Below are positions 42,235 through 50,286 of a stretch of 64,000 nt of DNA, piece after piece; positions within the stretch are counted from its first letter, which is position 1; each line of letters starts with the position of its first letter. The stretch spans positions 1,441,001-1,505,000 of the forward strand of contig NZ_CP076448.1 of the NCBI RefSeq assembly GCF_019203965.1, read 5' to 3'. The notes under the pieces were generated by a model. That model ran no database searches. It was given only the letters and a program-made list of their open reading frames with translations, and was not told where the DNA came from. This stretch comes from Elioraea tepida (GTDB lineage: Bacteria; Pseudomonadota; Alphaproteobacteria; Acetobacterales; Acetobacteraceae). The position numbers and the translations under genes were made by a program.

Positions 42235-42975
42235 TCAGCCGTAGCGCAGAAGCCGCGGCCCATGCGCCGCGAGCCAGGCCTTCGCCGCCTCCGTGTGCGG
42301 CGTGAGCCGCGCGACCGCCGCCCAGAAGCGCGGGCCATGGTTCATCTCTGCAAGGTGCGCGACCTCATGCGCCACTACGTAATCGAGCACCCAGGGCGGC
42401 GCGAGAACGAGCCGCCAGGAGAAGGCGAGCGTCCCGTCCGGCGCGCAGGAGGCCCAGCGGCTTTTCGGGTCCTTGATCGTGACGCGGGTGACGCGCCGGG
42501 CGAGCCGCGCCGCGTACTCGGCCGCGCGCGGGGCGATCTCGGCCTTCGCCCTTGCCCTCAGCCACGCGGTGACGCGTCGCGATACGAAGGCCGCCTCGCC
42601 CGAGACGTGGATCTCGTCCCCCTCGAGCCAGACGCCGCCGATCGCGCCAGGGCGGTGGCGGATGGTGTGGGCACGGCCCAAGAGCGGCACGCTCGCGCCA
42701 TCCTCGAACGGAACGCGCGGGCTCAGCGCGGCGAGACGGTCCGCCACCCAGGCCGCATGGGCCTTGAGCAGGGCGAGCCCCTGGGCCCGCCCGGCCCGAG
42801 GCGGGAGGGTGACGACGACCGCGCCGGCGGCAGGGTCGATCCGCAGCGTGACGCGGCGTGCGCGCGGGCTGCGACGCCACTCGACCTCGGCGACACCGTG
42901 GCCGAGCGACAGCGTTTCCCGCGCCCTTTTGGCGCGCGGGGCAGAGGCTCGATGTGGCGCTCGCGCCATGGCCAT
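42235..42975 (-). CDS. YgjP/WLM-type metallopeptidase (M48-like)
   Basis: 246 residues. The zinc site H-E-V-A-H-L-A-E-M-N-H-G-P-R-F-W near residue 205 (H-E-x-x-H plus a third His) is intact, and the preceding W-A-S-C-A-P-D-G-T-L-A-F-S-W-R-L-V-L-A-P block is characteristic of this family (V-K-x-x-K-S-R-W-A-S-C). N-terminal strands G-V-A-E-V-E-W-R-R-S-P-R-A-R-R-V-T-L-R-I are typical. The cellular role of YgjP-type proteases is poorly defined. Its gene is divergent from an EamA transporter, across 96 bp. Confidence 0.9.
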   Translation of the reverse strand: MAMARAPHRASAPRAKRARETLSLGHGVAEVEWRRSPRARRVTLRIDPAAGAVVVTLPPRAGRAQGLALLKAHAAWVADRLAALSPRVPFEDGASVPLLGRAHTIRHRPGAIGGVWLEGDEIHVSGEAAFVSRRVTAWLRARAKAEIAPRAAEYAARLARRVTRVTIKDPKSRWASCAPDGTLAFSWRLVLAPPWVLDYVVAHEVAHLAEMNHGPRFWAAVARLTPHTEAAKAWLAAHGPRLLRYG

Positions 42976-43071
42976 GCCTCAGCATGCCAAACGCGCCGGT
43001 GGCGGTTCAACCGCCGGGCTCGGAGCGTGCGCGAGACGACGCCGGCAGGGACGGGCTAGTCTCCGCGGGCC

Positions 43072-44001
43072 GTGGTCCAGCCCTCCCCGCCCTCGACACG
43101 CCGGCCCGATGCGCTGGCGTTCGCCCTGCTCGCCGCTCTGGGTGCGCTCTGGGGGCTGACGCCGGCGCTCGGCAAGGCCGCCTTCGGCCTTGGCGCGACC
43201 CCGCTCGCCTACGTGTTCCGCTCCGCCCTCGTCGCCGCAACGATCCTGTTCGTGGTCGGGCTCGTACGTCGCCGACCGCTGCCGCTCGACGCAAGCGGCC
43301 TCCGCTTCCACCTTGGCAGCGGCCTTGTGGGCTTCGCCGTGCCCAACCTGATCGGCTTCCTCGCGCTGCGCCATGTCCCGGCCGGCCTGTTCGCGATGGT
43401 GATCCCCGCGGCACCGCTCGTGACGTTCACCCTCTCCGCCGCCCTCGGCCTCGAGCGCGCGACCCTGCGTCGTTTCGCCGGCGTTGTGGTGGCGCTCGCG
43501 GGAACGCTGCTCGCCCTCTCCCCGGGCGCCGCCCTGCCCGAGGGCGGCGCTCTCGGCTGGGCCTTCGCCTCGCTCGCGGTTCCCGCCTGCTACGCGTGCT
43601 CGAACGTGTTCGCCGTGCGCTTCCGCCCGCCCGGGGCCGACCCGCTCGCGCTCGCCTGCGGCACCGCCTCCGGCGCGGCAGCCTGGCTTGCGCTCGCCGC
43701 CTCCGTGCCCGGAGAGCCCTGGGGGCCGCTTGCGCTCGCGCGCCCCTTCCCGCCGTACGACGTCTTCGCCGCGGCGCAAGGGGCGCTGACGGCCGTCGCC
43801 TACGCGATCTATTTCCGGCTTCTCACCCGCCACGGCGGCGTGTTCGCCTCGCAGGTCGGCTACGTGCTGGTGCTGACCGGGCTCGGCTGGGGCTGGGTGC
43901 TGTTCGGCGAGGTTCCGGGGCCGCTGATCGTTCCGGCGGCCGCACTGATCTTCGCGGGCCTTGCGCTCGCCACCTCGCCGTCGCGCGGCCCGAGCCCGTA
44001 G
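43072..44001 (+). CDS. DMT-superfamily (EamA) transporter
   Basis: 309 residues, ten helices, two EamA repeats, starting at GTG 43072. First helix A-L-L-A-A-L-G-A-L-W-G-L-T-P-A-L-G-K, then Y-V-F-R-S-A-L-V-A-A (P-x-x-x-R position), and R-H-V-P-A-G-L-F-A-M-V-I-P-A-A-P-L-V-T. It differs in sequence from the paralogous carrier at 12918-13799. The last 142 bp overlap the convergent FrhB/BciB-like gene. Substrate unknown. Confidence 0.9.
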   Translation: MVQPSPPSTRRPDALAFALLAALGALWGLTPALGKAAFGLGATPLAYVFRSALVAATILFVVGLVRRRPLPLDASGLRFHLGSGLVGFAVPNLIGFLALRHVPAGLFAMVIPAAPLVTFTLSAALGLERATLRRFAGVVVALAGTLLALSPGAALPEGGALGWAFASLAVPACYACSNVFAVRFRPPGADPLALACGTASGAAAWLALAASVPGEPWGPLALARPFPPYDVFAAAQGALTAVAYAIYFRLLTRHGGVFASQVGYVLVLTGLGWGWVLFGEVPGPLIVPAAALIFAGLALATSPSRGPSP

Positions 44002-45203
44002 GCGCGCACGAGCGCCCAGACATGCCAAGGCACCATCGCCTTCATCCGCGCGGGCTTCTCGCGGCGGAGATGCACCACCGTCTCGACCGCCTTCATCTCC
44101 ACGCGGGCGCGCGCGAACTCAAGCCCCCGCGGCCCGATCCGGGGCATCAGCCACGAGACGATCGGCCTGAGCCAGCCGGGCATGCGACGCAGCGGCAGCC
44201 CGCCCGCAGCGCGCAGCGTGTTGGCGAGGAAGCCCTTCACGTGGGCCGCGCGCCTGCCGCCGCTGCGCGGTTCGGAGAGCACCACCTCGCCCTCAAGCAG
44301 CGAAAGGAGCTCCTCGCCGCGCTCGTTGCGCACGATGAGCCACTGCTCGCCCTCGCCGCCCATGTAGCCGACGGTGATGTCGGCGAGCACGTTGGTGTAG
44401 TCGACGCAGGTTCGGCAGGTGAGGGGGAAGAAGTCGGGCGGCAGTTTCGAGATCGGCAGCTCGAGGAACGGGATCTCCCGCTTCGTTCCGTTATCGAAGC
44501 GGAGCTCGACGCGGTAGTCGGCGCGGAACTCGAGATAGGTGATGGTCTCGGGGCGGTCGGAGAGCAAGCGGAGGAAGTCCCAGAATCGTTCCGTGGTCGT
44601 GTTGTCCGAGCACGGCGTGCCGATGACGAGGATGCGCTCGAAGCCGAGCCGACGCTCGAGCGCGCGCAGCGCATGCACCTGGCAGGGAATGCCGATCAGG
44701 GCGATGCGCCGGTGCCCGGCGGCGGCGGCCGGTTCGAGCAGGGCGAGAAGCGGGGCGAAGCCCATGCGCATGCCGCGGACGCGCGCCATGCCTTCGGCGC
44801 GCGTCACGATCACCGGAACCGGGCGCCAGCGGTCGTCCTCCGCCGGCGCGACGGTCAGCACCGCATCCACCGCCCCGGTCTCGAGCAGGCGCTCGGCGAG
44901 CCGCGTCGCGATCCCCGTCCATTGCGCCTCCGCAAGGGGCTTGGCGAGTCGGGCGCGCAGCATCCGCCGGAACGGGCCGAAGTGGAGCTCGTCGGGGCGA
45001 AGGGGGTCGCGCGCGCGGCCGTGCACGGCGCGCTCCATCGCCGGATAGTCGGGCGCGATGAACTGGCAGGCGTGGCCGCAGGCCTTGTGGTCGGCCATCC
45101 GGGAGACGCCGCAATCGGTGCAGAGGCCGCGCGGCGCGGCCTCGCGCAGCCTCGGGGCGAGGATCCCGCCCCCTTCCGGCTCAGGCGGCGTGCGCGAGTC
45201 CAC
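43860..45203 (-). CDS. FrhB/HCAR/BciB-like coenzyme F420-type Fe-S flavoprotein
   Basis: 447 residues. The N-terminus C-T-D-C-G-V-S-R-M-A-D-H-K-A-C-G-H-A-C carries four cysteines of the first Fe-S cluster; I-G-I-P-C-Q-V-H-A-L-R, I-G-T-P-C-S-D-N-T-T-T-E and F-P-L-T-C-R-T-C-V-D-Y-T-N are the flavin/Fe-S motifs of the FrhB_FdhB family. The closest architecture is that of 7-hydroxymethyl chlorophyll a reductase and the BciB divinyl-chlorophyllide reductase rather than true F420 hydrogenase. No other photosynthesis gene is in the window, so the substrate is open. The stop at 43860 produces an odd 40-50 residue Ser/Thr/Pro tail and a 142-bp overlap with the convergent transporter, suggesting a lost native stop. 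GTG 45203 overlaps the aldolase stop by 23 bp. Confidence 0.85.
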   Translation of the reverse strand: MDSRTPPEPEGGGILAPRLREAAPRGLCTDCGVSRMADHKACGHACQFIAPDYPAMERAVHGRARDPLRPDELHFGPFRRMLRARLAKPLAEAQWTGIATRLAERLLETGAVDAVLTVAPAEDDRWRPVPVIVTRAEGMARVRGMRMGFAPLLALLEPAAAAGHRRIALIGIPCQVHALRALERRLGFERILVIGTPCSDNTTTERFWDFLRLLSDRPETITYLEFRADYRVELRFDNGTKREIPFLELPISKLPPDFFPLTCRTCVDYTNVLADITVGYMGGEGEQWLIVRNERGEELLSLLEGEVVLSEPRSGGRRAAHVKGFLANTLRAAGGLPLRRMPGWLRPIVSWLMPRIGPRGLEFARARVEMKAVETVVHLRREKPARMKAMVPWHVWALVRAYGLGPRDGEVASARPAKISAAAGTISGPGTSPNSTQPQPSPVSTST

Positions 45204-46131
45204 CGATGCCGGTCGCGTCGAAGGCGGCGAGGAAGGGGCCGACCTTCTCAGCGGCGAGCGGCAGGTTCGGCGGGCGGATACGTCGCCAGGCCGGGTTGCC
45301 CGTCCGCCGCGCCACGATCTCGCGCAGGCCTGCGATCAGCGGCACCGAGGTCGCGATCCGGCGCGTCGCCGTCAAAACCGCCTGCGCCGCCTCCTCCGCG
45401 GCCCTGTCGCCTGCGCGGAAGGCGCGCACCACGGCGGCGGCGGCGGCGCAGTTGACGTTGGCGGCGGCGGTGATCGAGCCAGCCCCGCCGTCATGCAGGA
45501 TGCGCGAGAGGAATTCGTCGGAGCCGGAATAGACCTCGAAGCCTTGGGCGGCGAAGGCATCGATCATCGCCTTCATGTTGCCGTAGTCGCCGGAGGAGTC
45601 CTTCACGCCCTTGATCACGCCGGGGAAGGCCGCGAGCAGGCGCCCGATCAGCTCGAGCGAGAACGGCACGGCCGATTGCTGCGGGAAGTGGTAGAGATAG
45701 ACTTTCACCCCGCCGCCGACCCGGTTGATCACCTCGGAGAACCAGGCGAACAGGCCATCATCGCTCGGGTTCTTGTAGTAGAACGGCGGCAGCATCAGAA
45801 CGCCCGGGCAGCCGAGGCGCTTCGCCGCCTTCGTCAGCTCGACGCTGTCGGTGAGCGCGGCGCAGCCGGTGCCGGGCATCAGCTTCTCGGCCGGAATGCC
45901 GGCCGCGACCAGCCCCTCCATCACCGCGATCCGCTCCGCCACCGAGAAGCTCGTCGCCTCGCCTGTCGTGCCGAGGATTCCGAGGCCGTCGCAGCCGTTC
46001 TCGAGCAGCCAGCGGCAATGCGACGCCATCAGCGGCACATCAGGCGCGAGGTCAGGCCCCATCGGCGTGAGCACCGCGGCGTTCACCCCGCCGTAGAGCG
46101 CCCGCTCGAGCATCGGTTCCGTCGTCGTCAT
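45181..46131 (-). CDS. DapA/NAL-family Schiff-base aldolase (dihydrodipicolinate synthase-like)
   Basis: 316 residues from ATG 46131 (GAGGAGG just upstream). The family pattern is clear: G-V-N-A-A-V-L-T-P-M near residue 15, G-C-D-G-L-G-I-L-G-T-T-G-E-A-T-S-F-S near 50, an aromatic V-Y-L-Y-H-F-P replacing the usual Tyr region, and V-I-K-G-V-K-D-S-S-G-D-Y with the Schiff-base Lys. It probably splits or condenses a 2-oxo acid sugar derivative or acts as a 4-hydroxy-2-oxo-acid aldolase; it is not clearly the essential lysine enzyme. Cotranscription with the FrhB-like gene is suggested by the 23-bp overlap. Confidence 0.85.
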   Translation of the reverse strand: MTTTEPMLERALYGGVNAAVLTPMGPDLAPDVPLMASHCRWLLENGCDGLGILGTTGEATSFSVAERIAVMEGLVAAGIPAEKLMPGTGCAALTDSVELTKAAKRLGCPGVLMLPPFYYKNPSDDGLFAWFSEVINRVGGGVKVYLYHFPQQSAVPFSLELIGRLLAAFPGVIKGVKDSSGDYGNMKAMIDAFAAQGFEVYSGSDEFLSRILHDGGAGSITAAANVNCAAAAAVVRAFRAGDRAAEEAAQAVLTATRRIATSVPLIAGLREIVARRTGNPAWRRIRPPNLPLAAEKVGPFLAAFDATGIGGLAHAA

Positions 46132-46181
46132 CTCCTCCTCCCCGCTCCGCAGGGGCAGGTGACGCGAGGCGGGCCTCTGCG

Positions 46182-46706
46182 TCAACCCGCAGGCTCGCGC
46201 GCCCCTCTCGGCCAGCGCCGCGGCCAGGAGACCACATGGTCCTCGAGCGCGCCCGCGTCGCGCTCGCTGACCGCCCGGCCGCGCACCGAGATGCCGGCCG
46301 TGTGCACCGTCTCGGGGCTTCCGGAGACGAGCGGGTGCCACCAGGGGAGGTCCTTGCCCTCGGCGACGAGGCGATAGGCGCAGGTGGGGGGAAGCCAGTC
46401 GGCCTCCCGTACCACCTTCGGGGTGAGGCGAACGCAATCGGGAACGCGGCGGAAGCGGTTTGCGTAGTCGCTGCAGCGGCAGGAGCGGAGGTCGAGCAGC
46501 CGGCAGGCGACCTCGGTGAAGGCGACCGCTCCGTCGTCGGGGTCACGCAGCTTGTGCAGACAGCAGCGGCCGCAGCCGTCGCAGAGGCTCTCCCACTCCC
46601 GCGGGCTCAGCTCCTCGAGCGATTTGACCCGCCAGAACGGCTCCGCCGTCCCGGGCGCGTCGGGGGCGGGTTCAGCTCGTCTGCGAGAAGGCGGCAAGCG
46701 CGGCAC
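46182..46706 (-). CDS. YcgN-family cysteine-cluster protein (UPF0260)
   Basis: 174 residues. C-D-G-C-G-R-C-C near residue 42 and [13 protein letters not shown] with later D-C-V-R-L-T and C-A-Y-R-L give the Cys pattern of the YkgJ/YcgN zinc- or iron-cluster family, along with [20 protein letters not shown] and P-W-W-H-P-L-V-S-G. The function in bacteria is unknown; the Cys spacing suggests metal binding. Its 5' end overlaps the upstream SYLF gene by 35 bp. Confidence 0.9.
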   Translation of the reverse strand: MPRLPPSRRRAEPAPDAPGTAEPFWRVKSLEELSPREWESLCDGCGRCCLHKLRDPDDGAVAFTEVACRLLDLRSCRCSDYANRFRRVPDCVRLTPKVVREADWLPPTCAYRLVAEGKDLPWWHPLVSGSPETVHTAGISVRGRAVSERDAGALEDHVVSWPRRWPRGAREPAG

Positions 46707-47376
46707 GGAGATTGTCGGCGGCGGGGTTGTGCACCTCCATGCGCAGGACGATGTCCTCAGCCGAGACGGGGCGGCCGAAATAGGCGGCGTTGTCCTCGTT
46801 CCGGCGCGACAGGATGCTTCCCGAGAGGCTCACCCCGGCGAACAGGCCGCGCGACCGCGACACCGCAACGATGTCGGCGCTCAGCGCCGCGGTGGTCGAT
46901 CCCTCGATGCCGGCGCCGATGGTCGCGATCGCGAGCGAGGCGTCGGCGCCGAACTTGAACTGGCTCTGCAGCAAGGCGTTCAGCGCCCGGTCGTTCATGA
47001 TGAACAGCATCATCTGGCTGTCCTGAACCCCGGCCTGCAGCCCGATTGAGCCCGAGCCGATGCTGTAGAAGGCGGGGGAGGACCAGTTGCCCGCCCCGTC
47101 GCGCGCGACGAGCACACCCGACCCGCCCTCGCCGCCGAGGATGAACCCGCCGCGGAAAATGCGTGGGAACACCATCACCGCGCGGGCGCGCTGCAGGAGG
47201 GTGCGGATGTCGGCCGCGTGCCGGTCACGCATGAACTCGTTGACCGTGAGCGTGGCGCGATCGACCAGCGCCTGCTGGTCGGCTGCGGCCAGGGCCACGC
47301 GCGGCGCGGCGATGAGGCACGCGGCGGCGGCGAGAAGCCGGCGGCGGGTGCCGGAGGCGGCGCTCGGGCGGGTCAT
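46672..47376 (-). CDS. SYLF-domain lipid-binding protein, exported
   Basis: 234 residues from ATG 47376. A Sec/Tat-like signal ([15 protein letters not shown], cleavage near A-L-A-A-A), then the SYLF/Ysc84 domain: [52 protein letters not shown] is split across motifs, and G-A-D-A-S-L-A-I. The domain binds phosphoinositides in eukaryotes; bacterial proteins are periplasmic and of unknown role. Overlaps YcgN. Confidence 0.92.
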   Translation of the reverse strand: MTRPSAASGTRRRLLAAAACLIAAPRVALAAADQQALVDRATLTVNEFMRDRHAADIRTLLQRARAVMVFPRIFRGGFILGGEGGSGVLVARDGAGNWSSPAFYSIGSGSIGLQAGVQDSQMMLFIMNDRALNALLQSQFKFGADASLAIATIGAGIEGSTTAALSADIVAVSRSRGLFAGVSLSGSILSRRNEDNAAYFGRPVSAEDIVLRMEVHNPAADNLRAALAAFSQTS

Positions 47377-47465
47377 GGCGTCTCCCTCGGTGCAGAGGTC
47401 GTCAGACGAAGGCATGGGCGATCGCGTCGAATCGGGTCAATCCCTTCGCGCGTTCGTGAACGTGC

Positions 47466-48266
47466 TCACTCGCCCACGTTCAGGAGCAGGCCCTGGCGAC
47501 GGGCGATCCGGAACACGCGGGCGAATGCCCAGGCGGCGGCGGCGAGCCAGAGCACGTCGAGCGCTGCGGCGGCCGCGAGGTGCCCGGCGTCGAACCGGCC
47601 CTCGAGCAGGGCGGCGCGCATGCCCTCGAACACATGCGTCGCCGGGATGGCGAGCGCCACGGGCTGCAGCCAACCGGGGAGCACAGAGACGGGGTAGAAC
47701 ACGGCCGAGAGCGGCGCGAGCCCGAACAGAACGCTCCAGGCGAGCGCCTCGGCGCCGGCGCCGTGGCGAAGCACCATCGCCGTGACGGCAAGCGCCACCG
47801 CCCAGCCCATCGCCATCAGCAGCGCGAAGAACGCCACGAGCACCAAGCCCATGTCGGTGATCCGGAAGGCGTAGAGCGCCCAGGCGAGCAGGATGGCGGG
47901 AAGGATGCCGGCGAGCATGCGCAGAACGCTCATCGATACGAGCCCGGCCACGAGCTCCCACGGCCGGATCGGCGTGACGAAGAGGTTGCCGAGGTTGCGC
48001 GACCAGACCTCCTCGAGGAAGGAGATCGCAAAGCCCATCTGGCTTCTGAGGCACACCTCCCACAACAGCACCGCGCCGATCAGCACGCCCGAGGCGGCCG
48101 CCGCCCAGCCGGAGGCGCGCACCATGAACTCCGACACGAAGCCCCAGATGCACATCTGCAGCACCGGCCAGTAGGCGAGCTCGATCAGTCTCGGCCAGGA
48201 ACGCCGGTAGAGGGCGAGGTGGCGGTAGATCAGCCCCCAGACGCGCCGCGCCGCCGATCCGCTCAT
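47466..48266 (-). CDS. ABC-2 type transporter permease
   Basis: 266 residues, six helices. It starts M-S-G-S-A-A-R-R-V-W-G-L-I-Y-R-H-L-A-L-Y at ATG 48266 with the loop E-V-W-S-R-N-L-G-N-L-F-V-T-P-I-R-P-W-E near residue 95, the ABC-2 signature segment. The frame is open upstream through the tandem repeats, but the conserved start is at 48266, where ATG overlaps a TGA (ATGA) of the preceding repeat-encoded frame, implying coupled translation. The partner ATPase gene is directly upstream, beyond the repeat array. Exported substrate unknown: drug, lipid or polysaccharide. Confidence 0.88.
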   Translation of the reverse strand: MSGSAARRVWGLIYRHLALYRRSWPRLIELAYWPVLQMCIWGFVSEFMVRASGWAAAASGVLIGAVLLWEVCLRSQMGFAISFLEEVWSRNLGNLFVTPIRPWELVAGLVSMSVLRMLAGILPAILLAWALYAFRITDMGLVLVAFFALLMAMGWAVALAVTAMVLRHGAGAEALAWSVLFGLAPLSAVFYPVSVLPGWLQPVALAIPATHVFEGMRAALLEGRFDAGHLAAAAALDVLWLAAAAWAFARVFRIARRQGLLLNVGE

Positions 48267-48269
48267 GCC

Positions 48270-48679
48270 CCGCCCCCCGCGGCCACGCCCGTGCCACGGG
48301 CGATGTGGCGGCGCTCCGCTTCGCCCATCGCCCCGCTCACGATCCGCCCCCCGGCCGCCACGCCCGTGCCACGGGCGATGTGGCGGCGCTCCGCTTCGCC
48401 CATCGCCCCGCTCACGATCCGCCCCCCGGCCGCCACGCCCGTGCCACGGGCGATGTGGCGGCGCTCCGCTTCGCCCATCGCCCCGCTCACGATCCGCCCC
48501 CCGGCCGCCACGCCCGTGCCACGGGCGATGTGGCGGCGCTCCGCTTCGCCCATCGCCCCGCTCACGATCCGCCCCCCGCGGCCACGCCCGTGCCACGGGC
48601 GATGTGGCGGCGCTCCGCTTCGCCCATCGCCCCGCTCACGATCCGCCCCCCGCGGCCACGCCCGTGCCACGGGCGATGT
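48270..48679. repeat. 74/75-bp tandem repeat array between the ABC exporter ATPase and permease genes
   Basis: Five full units (48301-48375, 48376-48450, 48451-48525, each 75 bp; 48526-48599 and 48600-48673, each 74 bp) plus partial copies at both ends. The 75/74-bp difference is one base in a G-rich run (on the minus strand GGCGGCCGGGGGGCG versus GGCCGCGGGGGGCG). The 75-bp units are 25 codons and stay in frame; the 74-bp units shift frame. On the minus strand, each unit contains ATCGTGAGCGG, where GTG and TGA overlap, so ATPase translation ends at TGA 48636-48638 at a GTGA junction. The permease-proximal copy has GCATGAGCGG, giving the ATGA start. Units are nearly identical, indicating recent duplication. 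Confidence 0.97.
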
Positions 48680-49400
48680 CGAGGAACACCTGCTCGAGGT
48701 CCTGTCGCCCGTAGCGCCCGATCAGCGCCGCGGGCGCGCCGCGATCCACCACCCGGCCGTGCTTCAGCATCACCACATCGGAACAAAGCCGTTCCACCTC
48801 CGCCATGTTGTGCGAGGCAAGCACCACCGTCGCGCCGGTCTCGTCGCGGTAGCGCTCGAGCCAACCGCGCACGCGGTCTGCCGTGTCGGGGTCGAGGCTC
48901 GCGGTCGGCTCGTCGAGGAGCAGCACCTCGGGCGTGTTGATCAGCGCCTTGGCAAGAGCGGCGCGGGTCTTCTGCCCCGCCGAGAGCTGCCCGGCCGGGC
49001 GGTCGAGGAAGGGGCCGAGCTCGAGCTCCTCGGCGAGCCGGGCGATCCGCCGCGACAGCCCGCGCACGCCGTAGAGATGGCCATAGACCGTGAGGTTCTC
49101 CCGCACCGAGAGCCGATGCGGCAGCGACACGTAAGGCGAGGAGAAGTTCATCCGCGCGAGCGCGGCGAACCGGTCGGTCGCCATGTCGTGGCCGAGCACG
49201 GTGATCCGCCCCGAATCCGGGATCAAGAGGCCGAGCAGCATGGCGATGGTGGTGGTCTTGCCCGCGCCGTTGCCGCCAAGGAGGCCGAGCACCGTCCCGG
49301 GGGCGGCCTCGAAGCTCACCTGATCCACCGCCGTGACGGTGCCGTAGCGCTTCACGAGCCCTTCCGCGATGATCGCGGGGCGGCGAACCCAGTCTCGCAT
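48636..49400 (-). CDS. ABC-2 exporter ATPase (NatA/NodI-like)
   Basis: 254 residues. Walker A G-G-N-G-A-G-K-T-T near residue 44, Q-loop region S-S-P-Y-V-S-L, signature L-S-A-G-Q-K-T-R near residue 145, Walker B V-L-L-L-D-E-P-T and switch His A-S-H-N-M-A-E-V-E-R-L. It powers the ABC-2 permease encoded downstream. The last 14 codons (D-I-A-R-G-T-G-V-A-A-G-G-G-S) lie in the first repeat unit of the array, so its C-terminus and stop depend on the length of the G-run: a 75-bp instead of 74-bp unit would extend the protein by 25 residues per unit. Confidence 0.92.
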   Translation of the reverse strand: MRDWVRRPAIIAEGLVKRYGTVTAVDQVSFEAAPGTVLGLLGGNGAGKTTTIAMLLGLLIPDSGRITVLGHDMATDRFAALARMNFSSPYVSLPHRLSVRENLTVYGHLYGVRGLSRRIARLAEELELGPFLDRPAGQLSAGQKTRAALAKALINTPEVLLLDEPTASLDPDTADRVRGWLERYRDETGATVVLASHNMAEVERLCSDVVMLKHGRVVDRGAPAALIGRYGRQDLEQVFLDIARGTGVAAGGGS

Positions 49401-49464
49401 GGACTCCTCGTCAGGGCCCGGACGCGGCGCAGCCGTTCCGCCCTAGGGCTTCCCCCCCGGGCGC

Positions 49465-50253
49465 GTGCGCAACTACCCTCGCTCGAACCGCAGCGCAACG
49501 CCACTCCCTGTGCCCGATCGCCCCGACGACCCCGCTCCCGAGCCGGGCCTCGACGCCCCGGCGAGCCTGCCCGAGGGCCTGCGGATCTATGCCGTGGGCG
49601 ACATCCATGGCTGCGCGGCGAGGCTCGATGTGCTGCACGGCCTGATGGCCGAAGACGCGGCGAAGGCGCCCGAGAGGCGCAAGGTGATCGTCTATCTCGG
49701 CGACTATGTCGATCGCGGCCCCGACAGCCGCGGCGTGATCGAACGCCTCCTGGGCCCTCCCCCCTTCGCCGCTGAGACCGTCCACCTCGCCGGCAACCAC
49801 GAGGCGCTGATGCTCGCCGCCCTCGATGATCCGGGCGATCTGAGGGCGGGGGCGCTGTGGCAGATGAACGGCGGCGGCGCAGCGCTCGCCTCCTGGGGGG
49901 TGGACCCGGAGGCGCCGCAGGAGCGCTGGGCGGAGGCGATCCCGCCCGCCCATCTCGCCTGGCTGCGCGGCCTCGCCCGCTCGGTGCGGTTCGGCGGCTA
50001 CGTCTTCGCCCATGCCGGGGTGCGGCCCGGGGTACCGCTCGCCCGGCAGGACCCCGAGGATCTGATCTGGATCCGCGAGCCCTTCCTCTCCTCGACGGCG
50101 GACCATGGCGCCGTGGTGGTGCACGGGCATACGCCGGGGCGAGAGGTCGTGCTGCGCCGGAACCGGATCGGCCTCGACACGGGCGCCGTCTTTGGCGGCA
50201 AGCTCACCTGCGCGGTGCTCTGGGCCGGTCGGCTCAGGCTGCTGCAGGCGTGA
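49465..50253 (+). CDS. PPP-family serine/threonine phosphatase (metallophosphoesterase)
   Basis: 262 residues. G-D-I-H-G (residue 44-48), G-D-Y-V-D-R-G-P-D-S-R-G (near 78) and G-N-H-E (near 110) are the metal and catalytic motifs of PPP/bacteriophage-lambda-type phosphatases; F-A-H-A-G-V-R-P-G and V-H-G-H-T-P-G complete the dinuclear site. It dephosphorylates proteins or small phosphate esters in the cytoplasm. GTG 49465 is the longest start; GTG 49510 is possible. It is followed 33 bp later by hldE on the same strand. Confidence 0.92.
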   Translation: MRNYPRSNRSATPLPVPDRPDDPAPEPGLDAPASLPEGLRIYAVGDIHGCAARLDVLHGLMAEDAAKAPERRKVIVYLGDYVDRGPDSRGVIERLLGPPPFAAETVHLAGNHEALMLAALDDPGDLRAGALWQMNGGGAALASWGVDPEAPQERWAEAIPPAHLAWLRGLARSVRFGGYVFAHAGVRPGVPLARQDPEDLIWIREPFLSSTADHGAVVVHGHTPGREVVLRRNRIGLDTGAVFGGKLTCAVLWAGRLRLLQA

Positions 50254-50286
50254 CGCGGGCGCGGGTTTCGGCTAGGCCATCCGCTC

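Noticed and set aside
42858-45455. 865-codon plus-strand frame
   Set aside because: Spans antisense to the FrhB-like gene and out of frame in the EamA gene; Arg/Pro-rich, no domain.
48263-48670. Separate 135-residue protein encoded by the repeats
   Set aside because: It is the continuous frame through tandem units with no family match; treated as a coupling relay of the ABC operon rather than a gene.
48270-48679. Repeats considered as a CRISPR array
   Set aside because: No spacers: units are contiguous, nearly identical along their whole length, and lie within the ABC operon.
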